Origin: Cymbidium sinense
Taxonomy: Eukaryota; Streptophyta; Magnoliopsida; Asparagales; Orchidaceae
NCBI GenBank assembly: GCA_021442155.1
Contig: CM038215.1
Span: 278,864,413-278,928,412 of the forward strand
Length of the DNA stretch: 64,000 nucleotides
Direction: 5' to 3'
The notes beneath the pieces are model-generated. The model saw nothing but the letters and a program-made list of their open reading frames with translations. It had not been told where the DNA came from and ran no database searches. The position numbers and the translations under genes were made by a program. Below, in pieces: positions 28,301-35,800 of this stretch. The number at the start of each line of letters is the position of its first letter. Positions within the stretch are counted from its first letter, which is position 1.

Positions 28301-30232
28301 GATGTGCCGCCTGTAGTGAACTGCGATTTGTGCATAATATCCGATAAACATCTTCTTACGGATGCAAAGAGATTTTTCCGTGGGCAACCATTCGCATTTA
28401 TTTGCCCGAAAATTTTAAAAGGTCGACGCAGGGGAGGTGATGTTGAGTTTATGCCAAAAGATGTACAACATCAGATATTCGCCGTCAATGTTAATGATAT
28501 TAAAATATCAAAGAAGCGTCGCATAATTTCAGAAGCGTGACCTTATAAATGGCCCTCGCGGGTGGCGAACATGACGACGAAACGACGAAACATGGTGTTC
28601 AACGCACCGTTTTAATCATCGCTTTAATCGCTATTCTAACTTTCTTGTTCAAAAACGCACCCACCGCTACTCGCCAGAAGAGAAGTCGCCTTTTATTTAT
28701 ACTCAAAGGATCTCCGACCGTTACAAAGGGAGAAAAGGCATTTTCGAACCCGTAAATATCAACCCAGTGAGATGTGTGCGCCCATCATTCAAATGATTTG
28801 CTGATATAATGCCTCATTGTAATCGACGTAATCCATCATATATTATCATCGCCACATGTGATTGTGACGGATTTGACGCGAACCATCTCACGTGTGTGTC
28901 ACAAGATACACTCTACAAACAGAGTAAAGCGACATATAATGAATTTCATACTCTACCATCGCTCGATCTCTCGCAGATGATGGGCCGCTAAGCCACCTAA
29001 ATTTCGTAAGGTCGTACCTCGCACGGTAGATTCAAAACACATGATGAATGCAGAAAAGAAGGTAACTTATAAGATATGCATCACTCTACTGGTGTCATCG
29101 CGTCTCATAATATTAATGACTCGACATTTTCTAATGGATAACGCTTATCTTTCTTTCTCAGTAATGCACTACTTAGATTTTACAATATTAACACTATTAT
29201 ATTTGTGATTCTTTTTCTCGACAGTACGATGGCGAGGAGCACCGCCACATGTTCGCGACATACATGTTGGCTACCATCAACCGCGTGGATCGCTTCATCT
29301 CGTGCACTGACCGCATAACACACGAGTGGTGATTCCACGCAGACACGGGAAGACGCTTGTCACACGATTTAGGTTTAGATTCGATTCTCACTACGCTTTT
29401 ATTTATCCGTTTATTACAAACTGAGAGTCATGTACGCTTAAATTTGGCGCATAATGAACTTTATTATTTGTCCATTTCAAAATAAATTGGTTAACTTCAT
29501 ATGATTGTCATCCATTAAACTATTATCAACTTGACGCGTCACAAACCATTTCAAGCTCTAAACCGCGACAGGCATTTATTATCTCACACAAATCACACCT
29601 TAAAAAAATAACGCCGCCTCAGACGACCGGCTTCACATCTTAAAAAAAATTAATCAAGTTCATCTACTTAATCACACTGACTTGGCCAATCAGCCTCCCA
29701 ATTAAGTGAGAACTAATTTCATGATGCCACGCCATTTACGCCAGCCTCCCACTAATCACTATACCTATTCTTAAATTTTTTTTATTAATACTTAATTACC
29801 TAATTAAGCTTCTAACCATACTTAGTTTAAAAAAATTGCCAAAGTTTTATTATGCCAGAAAAATAAAGACTTGTTTACAAGCTCAACAAAAGCCTATAGT
29901 GATTATTAAATCTTGTTTGGGTTAAATATTAGTTGTAGCCAAACAACCCTTTAATGGGCATGAGCACAAAAAGAAGGATTGAATAAATTCAAGTTGCACT
30001 AAACTCAAACAGTAAACCACAAACCTGAGCAATGGTCAGAACACTTGGGCACACAGCATCCACTAGGGTTATCTTGTTCTCCCTCATCCTCAGCGACTCT
30101 TGCACGGGGCTGAGATTGGGATTCCCTTCTGCACTTCTTAAGGATCTTCTTGAACTTCTTCAGTCCCACTCTTGGGAACTCCTTATCCCTCCTACCCTTC
30201 ATGTACTCTTCATATCTCTTACAAAATTTCAT
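13377..30232 (-). CDS. NLA: NLA/BAH1-type SPX-RING E3 ubiquitin ligase, six exons, with an apparent frameshift
   Basis: Coding exons (minus strand): 30025-30232, 16672-16911, 15731-15976, 15418-15555, 15279-15337 and 13377-13482, all with GT-AG borders and matching phases. They would give about 332 residues, the family's usual length. Exon 1 carries the SPX start ([10 protein letters not shown], then [12 protein letters not shown]). Exon 2 has LLELHLASG and [10 protein letters not shown]. Exon 3 has [22 protein letters not shown] and CSIC. Exon 4 completes the RING with CGHIFCYMC and KCPLC. Exon 6 ends in [20 protein letters not shown]. In the family this membrane-associated ligase works with the E2 PHO2 to degrade phosphate (PHT1) and nitrate transporters. 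Oddities: intron 1 is about 13.1 kb. In exon 2 two bases appear to be missing near 16885-16890, so the frame reading CDAIFFPS shifts before LLVEM and would stop after about 96 residues. I saw no obvious miR827 site upstream. Identity is firm; functionality is uncertain. Confidence 0.93.
13778..14169 (+). mobile_element. 5'-truncated RTE-type LINE tail in NLA intron 5
   Basis: The segment is a decayed 3' end of a plant RTE-clade LINE. Broken frames still read like the family's C-terminus (DEWL, a [12 protein letters not shown] block, then KRRP and IRRVEH). After them come the typical 'CCTAGTGGGATTAAGC' and a (TTG)n tail at about 14141-14169. It is flanked by a perfect 18-bp target-site duplication, ATTGGTTAATTTGTTCAT, at 13760-13777 and 14170-14187. 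It lies in the same AT-rich intron as other NLA insertions, on the strand opposite to the gene. Confidence 0.85.
16358..16590. mobile_element. Mutator-like MITE copy in NLA intron 2
   Basis: The left arm 'CATACCACACAGTTCTTATG' continues as 'TATTTACATATCAAACACC'. The right arm, read in reverse, is 'TTCTTATTTATTTACATATC' followed by 'TAACACTTCAACTTTAATAT'. The two arms are complementary over about 70 bp around a core of about 90 bp. It belongs to the same family as the 9369 element. It lies wholly inside intron 2, about 80 bp from exon 2. Confidence 0.7.
17890..18440 (+). repeat. Possible Copia LTR remnant, with a local tandem duplication
   Basis: This stretch directly precedes a degenerate primer-binding motif (GATATCAGAGC at 18441), so by position it should contain the Copia 5' LTR. 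I could not fix its TG...CA ends. Inside, 'ACAAGTGGTAACTCTATCTC' followed by 'AT-CTCATTGAT' occurs twice, at about 18147 and 18225, as a tandem duplication of about 78 bp. The open frame 17924-18175 has no motif. Confidence 0.35.
18441..19700 (+). pseudogene. Copia retrotransposon remnant (primer site, gag, pre-integrase)
   Basis: It begins with GATATCAGAGCTTTGG, a decayed version of the TGGTATCAGAGC primer-binding site that follows Copia 5' LTRs. About 18475-18587 encodes [18 protein letters not shown], the classic Copia gag start (usually KFDGxNFxxWKxxMxxYL). After a stop, about 18600-18660 continues as FVAQEK and MNKQALGI, the expected next block. At about 19470-19640 broken frames read [20 protein letters not shown] and [10 protein letters not shown], the pre-integrase region. 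The DNA between is decayed, and no integrase or reverse transcriptase remains. It lies in NLA intron 1, on the opposite strand to the gene. Confidence 0.75.
20035..20160. repeat. Degenerate CAT/CAC trinucleotide repeat
   Basis: A run of about 120 bases made of ATC, ACC and CAT triplets, for example 'CCATTATCATCGCTATCACT'. It is a low-complexity, interrupted trinucleotide repeat within NLA intron 1. Confidence 0.7.
20990..22100 (+). pseudogene. hAT-family transposase remnant
   Basis: Broken frames read in order like plant hAT transposases. They include DKIKDA followed by FRLLNGIIE (around 21110-21170), IQI(G)TDDAS near 21190, YWTPC(V)AHYID near 21260, [13 protein letters not shown] near 21320, a [20 protein letters not shown] block near 21530, and at the end [10 protein letters not shown] plus [15 protein letters not shown] near 21910-22010. 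Many stops and frameshifts make it non-functional. I could not fix terminal inverted repeats. It lies in NLA intron 1. A second, shorter remnant of the same C-terminal part is at 63640-63990. Confidence 0.75.
22925..23200 (+). repeat. Left terminal inverted repeat of the Mutator-like pair
   Basis: It starts GGCAATTTATTTAAACTAAG and continues with TATGGTTAGAAGCTTTAATT. It pairs with the right end (29620-29840) and with the internal end (about 26490-26697). All three contain 'TAAGT' or 'TAATT' blocks with GC-rich 'GGCGGC' and 'GCCGCC' motifs further in. A long, diverged terminal repeat of about 200 bp is usual for Mutator-like elements. Confidence 0.75.
23430..25960 (-). pseudogene. MULE transposase, left copy, decayed
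   Basis: Read 5' to 3' on the minus strand, the N-terminal MuDR-like domain appears around 25800-25690 ([20 protein letters not shown]). An IPNDLLKV block follows near 25220, then a VYNT segment near 25090. FWALDLQ at about 24750 precedes the DDE region. The late catalytic-region signature is split between frames around 24290-24200 (MTTN in one frame, ECFNGV in another). The C-terminal part near 23600-23450 aligns with the end of the right copy. In this family the protein is the DDE transposase, often with a SWIM zinc finger. Numerous frameshifts and stops show it cannot be active. The region is richer in CpG than the flanking DNA. Confidence 0.78.
26490..26697 (-). repeat. Internal terminal repeat (5' end of the left Mutator-like unit)
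   Basis: 'TATACCTATTCTTAAATTTA' followed by 'CTTAATTACCTAATTAAG' and 'ACTTAGTTTAAAAAAGCC' is a direct repeat of the right end of the whole structure (29756-29840) and an inverted copy of 22925-23003. It ends exactly where the right unit starts (about 26696), so it marks the junction of the two units. Confidence 0.75.
26930..29400 (+). pseudogene. MULE transposase, right copy, decayed
   Basis: Plus-strand fragments in order: [20 protein letters not shown] (about 27111-27170, N-terminal MuDR-like domain), an acidic stretch (about 27370-27480), [20 protein letters not shown] near 27780-27840, and LGKIILLL plus [10 protein letters not shown] (28190-28350), which matches the DDE-domain 'CLISDRH' motif. 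A block near 28555-28745 corresponds to the 'WALAHDxGxRYGHMTTNxxECFN' region and continues to KAFSNP. CDCDG... with [11 protein letters not shown] and [11 protein letters not shown] (about 28860-28985) corresponds to the SWIM zinc finger and tail. Frame changes between blocks mean it is a pseudogene. The longest open piece, 28139-28540, is part of this transposase and not a separate gene. Confidence 0.8.
29620..29840 (-). repeat. Right terminal inverted repeat of the Mutator-like pair
   Basis: It ends '...CTAACCATACTTAGTTTAAA' plus 'AAAAATTGCC' at 29840 and is the inverted partner of 22925. Inward homology to the left end continues without a break into the arm, for example the shared 'GATAATAGTTTAATGGATGA' block (about 29507-29526 in reverse, about 23285-23305 on the left). 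Confidence 0.75.
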
Positions 30233-30560
30233 CCTTCCACGCCTTCACGCAGATAGAAAATGGAAATGAGAAAAGAAAACGAAACAGAGCAAAAGATTGA
30301 AAATCCTCGCTGTTATTGCAATAAGGCATCATTCAGCTCAACATACCTCTGTTTTGCTCCAAAATAAGATTTTTCACTAAAACAGAATAGAAAGGAGAGA
30401 GAGAGACAGAGAGAGAGAGCGCAGCTGAAGCCCGAGAGCAACAAGGGGGTGACTTTTTTCCGGCAGAGGCCGCACGGGCATGGAGGCAGTCGCTTGTTTT
30501 GTCTAGTTCCTGCAGGAATATTCAGTGGCTTAAGCGCTGAAGATTTAGATTGATGGCACA
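30233..30560 (-). promoter_or_regulatory. NLA 5' leader with a possible 5'UTR intron
   Basis: Upstream of the NLA ATG (30232) the minus strand has a pyrimidine-rich run (about 30300-30250) ending in AG close to the ATG. Further up lies AGAG|GTATGT (GT at 30346-30345), a good donor. Together they suggest a leader intron of about 100 bp. A (GA)n/(CT)n tract lies at about 30390-30420. This is a sequence-based guess; a transcript would settle it. Confidence 0.4.
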
Positions 30561-30750
30561 TAAATTTTTATATATTTACATATTTAATATTTAAAAATAA
30601 ATATTTATAAATATAAATTTTTTTATGTATAAAGCAAAAGCTTCATTTTAAACATTTAATATTAGTATTATTTTTCTATAATATTAAATATTTATATAAA
30701 TATTAAAATTTAGATATTATATATGAGAATAATATGACATATATACACTT
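30545..30750. mobile_element. Mutator-like MITE, diverged copy upstream of NLA
   Basis: 'TTTTTATATATTTACATATT' on the left and, inverted, 'GTCATATTATTCTCATATAT' on the right, with matching inner blocks 'TAATATTTA' and 'TAAATATTT', resemble the arms of the 9369 and 16358 elements, with more decay. It lies about 310-520 bp upstream of the NLA start codon, in the likely promoter. Confidence 0.5.
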
Positions 30751-30759
30751 TTATTTTTT

Positions 30760-33120
30760 ATTCTTTTAATTGAGAGAGAAATGCTAAACTATTCGTTTAT
30801 AACTTTGTAATATTAGTAGGGCAGTGATGAATATAATAGTTATCTAATTATGATAAAAATATTTTTTTTTAAGGGGATGAGTAACAATACAAGTATAATT
30901 ATACAAAATTAGGCTCTAAATTTTATGTTTATAGAACAAATTTTGGATAATGATTCATCATAAATCCAAATTTTACTAAATAGTGTAGCAAAGAAGATTG
31001 TCAACTTATTTGATCATTATTGCATGAGGATCACTTGAACACAGTGACATCATCGATCAAATAACTAAAATTAATATAAAATTATTTTTTTAGTTACATA
31101 TCAATTGATTAATATTTTTCTCTTATTTTATTAAAACTCTAAAAATACTTATTTTTTAAATAATTCATTGGATAATAAATCAAATTCTTCTTGCAAGAAT
31201 AAAGATAAGTTGAATTGTGATATGAATTAAATTGATTCCAAAAAATAAGGTAAAAGGTTATTAAGATATATGGTAGTTTATGTTATGACTTGTAATGTTA
31301 AATTCTTATTTGGGTCGGATCAAATAGCCTAATTCAATTTATATTACCAACATTATGCACAATCGTTTTAAGTCCTAAGCCAAGATTATAGCCATAGGGA
31401 ATTAAAAAATTGTGGGTGAAAAATAAATAGGCGAGAAAGCAACCATTAAGGTGTCAATCTACATCAAGCCTTAGGGCATGTGCCATGCAAGCACAAGCAA
31501 GGAAAAGGTGCTTGTGCATCAATGTTTGATGACCTCAACTATGATTAAAATGTTTGAGGTAAAGAGGAAGCCAAGTGAGGGGAAGATGGATAAAAGTACT
31601 AGTGTCTTCTCCTTCATTCTTATTCATGTGCCTGAAATATGCATTTTTTAAATTCTTTTAGAGCTTAGAGCTCATGTAGTTAACTCAACATCGAGGTACC
31701 AAAATGTCAATTATATAATTATTTAATGTTTTGTCCTACAAAGATTAAAGCATGCAAATCCTAGGTGCCCAACCTCGAGTGGACCCAAATATAATGGGAT
31801 TGGGAGTAAAAATATTGTGAAGTTCGAGCAATTTTTTGGCGGATTATGAAAGACTCAAATTGAAAAATTTTGGGGAATTCTTTCCAAGATTTAGGAGGGA
31901 GCTTTTGTAACTTTTTCTAAAGCTATTCTTGGTGATACCTAAATCCTACTTGCAAAACCCATGAGATCTTAGCAGGACTATAAAGAGAAAGAAAAGAGGA
32001 GAATGAAGTAGAAGAAGAAGAAGGAGACAAAACTAAAGGCAAAGAAAGGAACTTCAAAGGATTTTACTTGTAGCACCTTAAAAGCCTCGAGCATTGTATA
32101 AGTCTTTCTAAGAACCTAGGTGCTGTAAAAAAGTTACAACTAAAAAAGAAACAAATTGATATATGATATGATAGGTATAGACACATGAACTTAATAATCA
32201 CCGTCTTAGTGGTCACAAATGTTAATGCTTTAGTGAGTTATGTACGGGCCTTCACCGAGAAAGGTGAGCCTTTTCTATGATCTAACTAGTGCTTCTCAAT
32301 TTTGACAACTATTTTTTGAGCTAAGTGAGTGCCCTTTGAATTTGGTGAGTATCTTTAGAGCTAAAAAAAAATTACATTTTAAGTTAGACAAATGACCTCT
32401 GAGATGAGCGAGTACCCTTTGAGTCAAACGAGTGCTCTCTAAATTGGGTGAGTGCTTTTAGAGCTAGGTGAGTGAGTTAGGTGAGTCATGAGTGTTTTTT
32501 AACGCTCAAGTGCCTTAGTCCGTGGTGAATTTATCTAATCTTTCGATCTTCATTCCTAAGTACATATTTTGGCATATAATATTAACACATAATATATATG
32601 AATTTCATTCTCTATTTCATGCAAAAGAATTAAAAAATTAGTATAACATATTTTAAAAAATCAACTTATTTTCAAACATGATTTAATGTTTATTAACCCC
32701 CATATCTTAACTTCACATAAATAAAATGACTCATTTTTACATGAAAAAGATTTCAACCTATCTGATCAAGAGATTGCTTGATTCATGCCATCTATTATAC
32801 CATTTTAATCGAAAGAATAAATAACTTATAAATTGAAGGAAAAATTATATTTAAAAATTATGAATTTAAATCACTTATTTCATGCTTCAATGCTAATCAT
32901 TTCTACAAAAAATATTATTTTATTTTATTAATAATATCAAATCATTATTGACCCATTGATCATTCTAAATATTATCACCCTATTAAAAAAAATAAGTTGA
33001 ACTAAAATATACATTAAAATTTTATCTCATTGATATTATTATATAAATAAAATATTTTTAGATAATATAATTCAGTAACATAAACATAAAATACTATAGT
33101 ATTGAGGGTAAATGTCAAAA
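30760..33120. other. AT-rich intergenic DNA, no gene seen
   Basis: No coding signal was found. The stretch at about 31980-32060 is purine-rich (AGAAGAAGAAG). The minisatellite at 32250-32490 is listed separately. Confidence 0.6.
32250..32490. repeat. Degenerate minisatellite with a GAGTGCTTTTAGAGCTAGGT-like unit
   Basis: Variants of 'GAGTGCCCTTTGAATTTGGT' recur about every 20-25 bases with 'GAGTACCCTTTGAGTCAAAC', 'GAGTGCTCTCTAAATTGGGT' and 'GAGTGCTTTTAGAGCTAGGT'. It resembles the 'GAGTGCTTTGAGCTAGGTGA' type of imperfect short tandem repeat found in plant intergenic DNA. Confidence 0.6.
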
Positions 33121-33122
33121 GC

Positions 33123-33310
33123 ACATGTATTAAATACATTTGACAAGCTCATACTTCCCATGTGAGGCCAAAGTTAATGGGTTGTTCTTTGAGAATGACA
33201 TCAAAGATATGCACTGAAAAATAAATAAATCAATAAATATTTGTTTATTTATTTATATATACATCAGATAAATTTATGTATTTATATATTTAATATCTAA
33301 AATTTTAATA
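33123..33310 (+). repeat. Left arm of a perfect 188-bp inverted repeat
   Basis: By my base-by-base reading, this arm is identical over its whole length to the reverse complement of 34256-34443. It begins ACATGTATTAAATACATTTG. Its inner part resembles a MITE arm ('TTATGTATTTATATATTTAA'). Confidence 0.9.
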
Positions 33311-33692
33311 TTTATTTATATAATATTTAAACTCTTAAATCATAGTGAAAAAGTATTACTGAAAAAAAAAGTTATTTTTTTAATTAATAATTATGTATGT
33401 GTTTTGATGTGATTGCTAAACTAAAATAAAACATAAATAAATATCTAAATTTAACTATTTGATAAATAAATTTATAAAAATTATATCCTCTAATTTTATT
33501 ATAAAATCATGGCATCACTACGATAATTTATTTGCCTAATAATATTGCTATGATTTCATATTTGATATTCTTACTTTAAACATTTATTTTTTTTATAAAA
33601 TATTAAAGTACATAATTTTTTTGTAAATAATTATTCTTTAAAAATATGTAATAAAGAATATTTCAAATAATCTCCTTTTAACTCTCACTTGA

Positions 33693-33694
<2 letters not shown>

Positions 33695-33726
<32 letters not shown>

Positions 33727-33750
33727 GTCCATCTCTCTTTATCTCTCTAA
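33695..33750. repeat. (CT)n microsatellite
   Basis: An interrupted CT run, 'TCTCTCTCTCTCTCCTCTCT', continues to about 33750. It lies within the core of the 188-bp inverted repeat. Confidence 0.8.
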
Positions 33751-33794
33751 TCTTTTTTTTTTCTTTTCTCTTTAATTTTTTAGTTAAAAATATT

Positions 33795-34036
33795 TTAATT
33801 TACCACACAATTTTTATGTATTTGCATATCTAGTACTTAAAGTTAGATATTTATTTTTTTAATATTTTTTATGCTTAAAATTTACACTTTAATTTTAAAG
33901 GTGAGTGATGATGATATTTTTGATGTGATATTGAAGATTGGGTGTATATATAAAGAAATAAATTTAGATATTAGATATGTAAATATATAAGAACTATGTG
34001 ATATGTATGTTAAATCAGCCCCTTTTGTTATTGTGT
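33795..34036. mobile_element. Mutator-like MITE copy inside the inverted-repeat core
   Basis: The left end 'ACCACACAATTTTTATGTAT' continues as 'TTGCATATCTAGTACTTAAA'. The right end in reverse reads 'GGGGCTGATTTAACATACAT' then 'ATCACATAGTTCTTATATAT', matching other family members. The core is about 90 bp. It lies between the two perfect 188-bp arms. Confidence 0.6.
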
Positions 34037-34075
34037 ACCTCTGAATTGCCAATCTATCAATTTTATTCAAAGGGA

Positions 34076-34077
<2 letters not shown>

Positions 34078-34143
<66 letters not shown>
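34078..34143. repeat. (AT)n microsatellite
   Basis: About 60 bases of nearly uninterrupted TA dinucleotides, followed by a short 'TATATATATAATTG' variant. It lies in the core between the 188-bp arms. Confidence 0.95.
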
Positions 34144-34148
<5 letters not shown>

Positions 34149-34255
34149 TATATATATAATTGTTGATTGGTTGACAAACCATAGTGTTTAACGAAGTATT
34201 TTAATAATAATAATAATAACAATTATATATAATTATATATAATAATAACAATTGT

Positions 34256-34443
34256 TATTAAAATTTTAGATATTAAATATATAAATACATAAATTTATCT
34301 GATGTATATATAAATAAATAAACAAATATTTATTGATTTATTTATTTTTCAGTGCATATCTTTGATGTCATTCTCAAAGAACAACCCATTAACTTTGGCC
34401 TCACATGGGAAGTATGAGCTTGTCAAATGTATTTAATACATGT
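34256..34443 (-). repeat. Right arm of the perfect 188-bp inverted repeat
   Basis: It is identical to the reverse complement of 33123-33310. Just outside it, 'TAATTTTAATAATAATAATA' at 34443-34463 resembles 'TTTTAATAATAATAATAATA' at 34199-34218 just inside it. TAA-rich tracts therefore flank the arm on both sides. Confidence 0.9.
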
Positions 34444-35237
34444 AATTTTAATAATAATAATAACAATTATATATAATTATATATAATTGTTTAACAAAGT
34501 ATTTTAATAATAATAATAACAATAAATAGAAACTAACAGCTTACATCCTTGATTTTCTTTTTCTTTGACATTCAATATTAAAAAAAATTACATATTGCAA
34601 ATTGAAATGATTTTTCTATAAAATTATCAATTAAAAAATTGATGAGCCCAAATCTACAATCATAAATAAATAATCTTGAAAGTGTGTAGTCTCTTTAGAA
34701 ATGTTGGACATAAAGGACCGTTGGGCACCGATTGAACTGTTCGATGATTAGTTCTCTACAATCTGGTCTCATATTCGATGCATGTTGATGCATGCATTTA
34801 TCATTTTATGACTAAAATAGTAAAAAAAAAAGATGACCGGGGATCGAAAAAGTCACGCATGAGTCGTATAGTATTATTATTATTCGAAAATTGAGTTTTT
34901 TTTTGGAAAATATGAGGGGATAAACCAAACAATTCATTCCAATAAGGTAATCATTTACAAAGAAACACTAACGAAAAACAAGATTGGACTGGAACAAAAA
35001 GAGCAAACATAACAGCTCTTTCAAAAAAGACTAACAGGAAAGACAGAAGGAACACAGAAATATAGAAATGGAGGGATCTAAAGGACTCAGATTACAAAAA
35101 TTATCCTAAATCAGGATATTGCCTGCACTCAAAACCAAAAAAATTCACCTGTTGCTGAAGTTGTCATCCGTGAACCGATACTGTAATAGAAATTTTCCAG
35201 ATTAAGATAAGAATCAGACATAGAGAGAGGTCCAGGT

Positions 35238-35800
35238 TGCAAAAATAGCCTTCCATTATGAATTTGGCAACCCAAGTGAGGTACCACAATCATCATTGTC
35301 CTTCCCAAAACCTATAATAAAAAAAAACACTACCAAAACCTTCCATTGATATATCCAGGAGAGACAATCTGGCAATCCAAATTCGCAAAAATCAGGCACC
35401 ACAAAGTTCATCATCTTCCAAACTAAAAAGAGCAGATAAGAATGAGAACATATCCAACCGAAAGACATCAAGCTTAGAAATGCATATTTTACTTCCATTG
35501 CAAAACTCGATTGCAAAAAACAGCCTTCCCGTATGAATCTGGCAACTCAAGCTACGGTAACAGACACCCCAATCGTCATTTTCCTTTCCATAAATATAAC
35601 CTGTATGGTAAAAAAGACATCCAACCAGAAACCAGCCATTGATATAGCCAACCGAAATAATCTGACAATCCAAACCCGCAAAAACATATACTGCAAAAAT
35701 TTCCATCTTCCAGAATAAAGGAGCAATAAGATAAAAAAACCTATCCAATCAAAAAGAAAACTAAGCATAGATTTACTCATTTTGCTTCCATTGTAGAAGG
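35238..35800. repeat. Tandem duplication of about 275-290 bp in the LINE 3' region
   Basis: Units at about 35238-35510 and 35511-35800 both begin 'TTGCAAAAA-AGCCTTCC', then 'TATGAAT-TGGCAAC'. Both share 'CCATTGATATA-CCA', 'AATCTG-CAATCCAAA' and 'CATCTTCCA-A-TAAA'. The duplication lies between the end of ORF2 and the poly(A). Confidence 0.8.

Larger units (their letters stand above)
22925..29840. mobile_element. Head-to-head pair of Mutator-like elements forming a 6.9-kb imperfect palindrome
   Basis: The outer ends form a terminal inverted repeat. 22925 starts GGCAATTTATTTAAACTAAG, and the reverse complement from 29840 starts GGCAATTTTTTTAAACTAAG. A third end copy, oriented like the right one, lies inside at about 26625-26697. 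Left unit 22925-26697 therefore has both ends and a minus-strand transposase. Right unit about 26696-29840 has a plus-strand transposase and only its 3' end. Its 5' end starts abruptly at 'CGGATTCTAC', the same sequence found inverted in the left unit at about 26190. The arms match over about 3 kb but differ by many substitutions and indels. The outer 9-mers (TAAAAATAA and AAAGTTTTA) do not match, so there is no clear target-site duplication. Confidence 0.85.

Noticed and set aside
28139..28540. A 133-residue open frame that could pass for a novel gene
   Set aside because: It contains [10 protein letters not shown] in the position of the MULE transposase CLISDRH motif, and its neighbours on both sides are other transposase blocks. 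It is a piece of the right Mutator-like element.
22925..29840. Possible Pack-MULE carrying a captured host gene
   Set aside because: All recognisable coding blocks belong to the MULE transposase itself; no foreign gene fragment was seen.
30025..30232. A separate small SPX-protein gene
   Set aside because: Its phase, its GT donor and the order of the protein blocks join it precisely to the exon at 16672-16911, giving a normal NLA length.
34078..34143. Replication origin or matrix-attachment site
   Set aside because: A plain (AT)n microsatellite explains the sequence; nothing else supports a functional site.
35256..35748. Hydrophobic open frames (86 and 118 residues) resembling small membrane proteins
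   Set aside because: They lie in the tandemly duplicated non-coding 3' region of the LINE, appear twice in different frames and have no start context.
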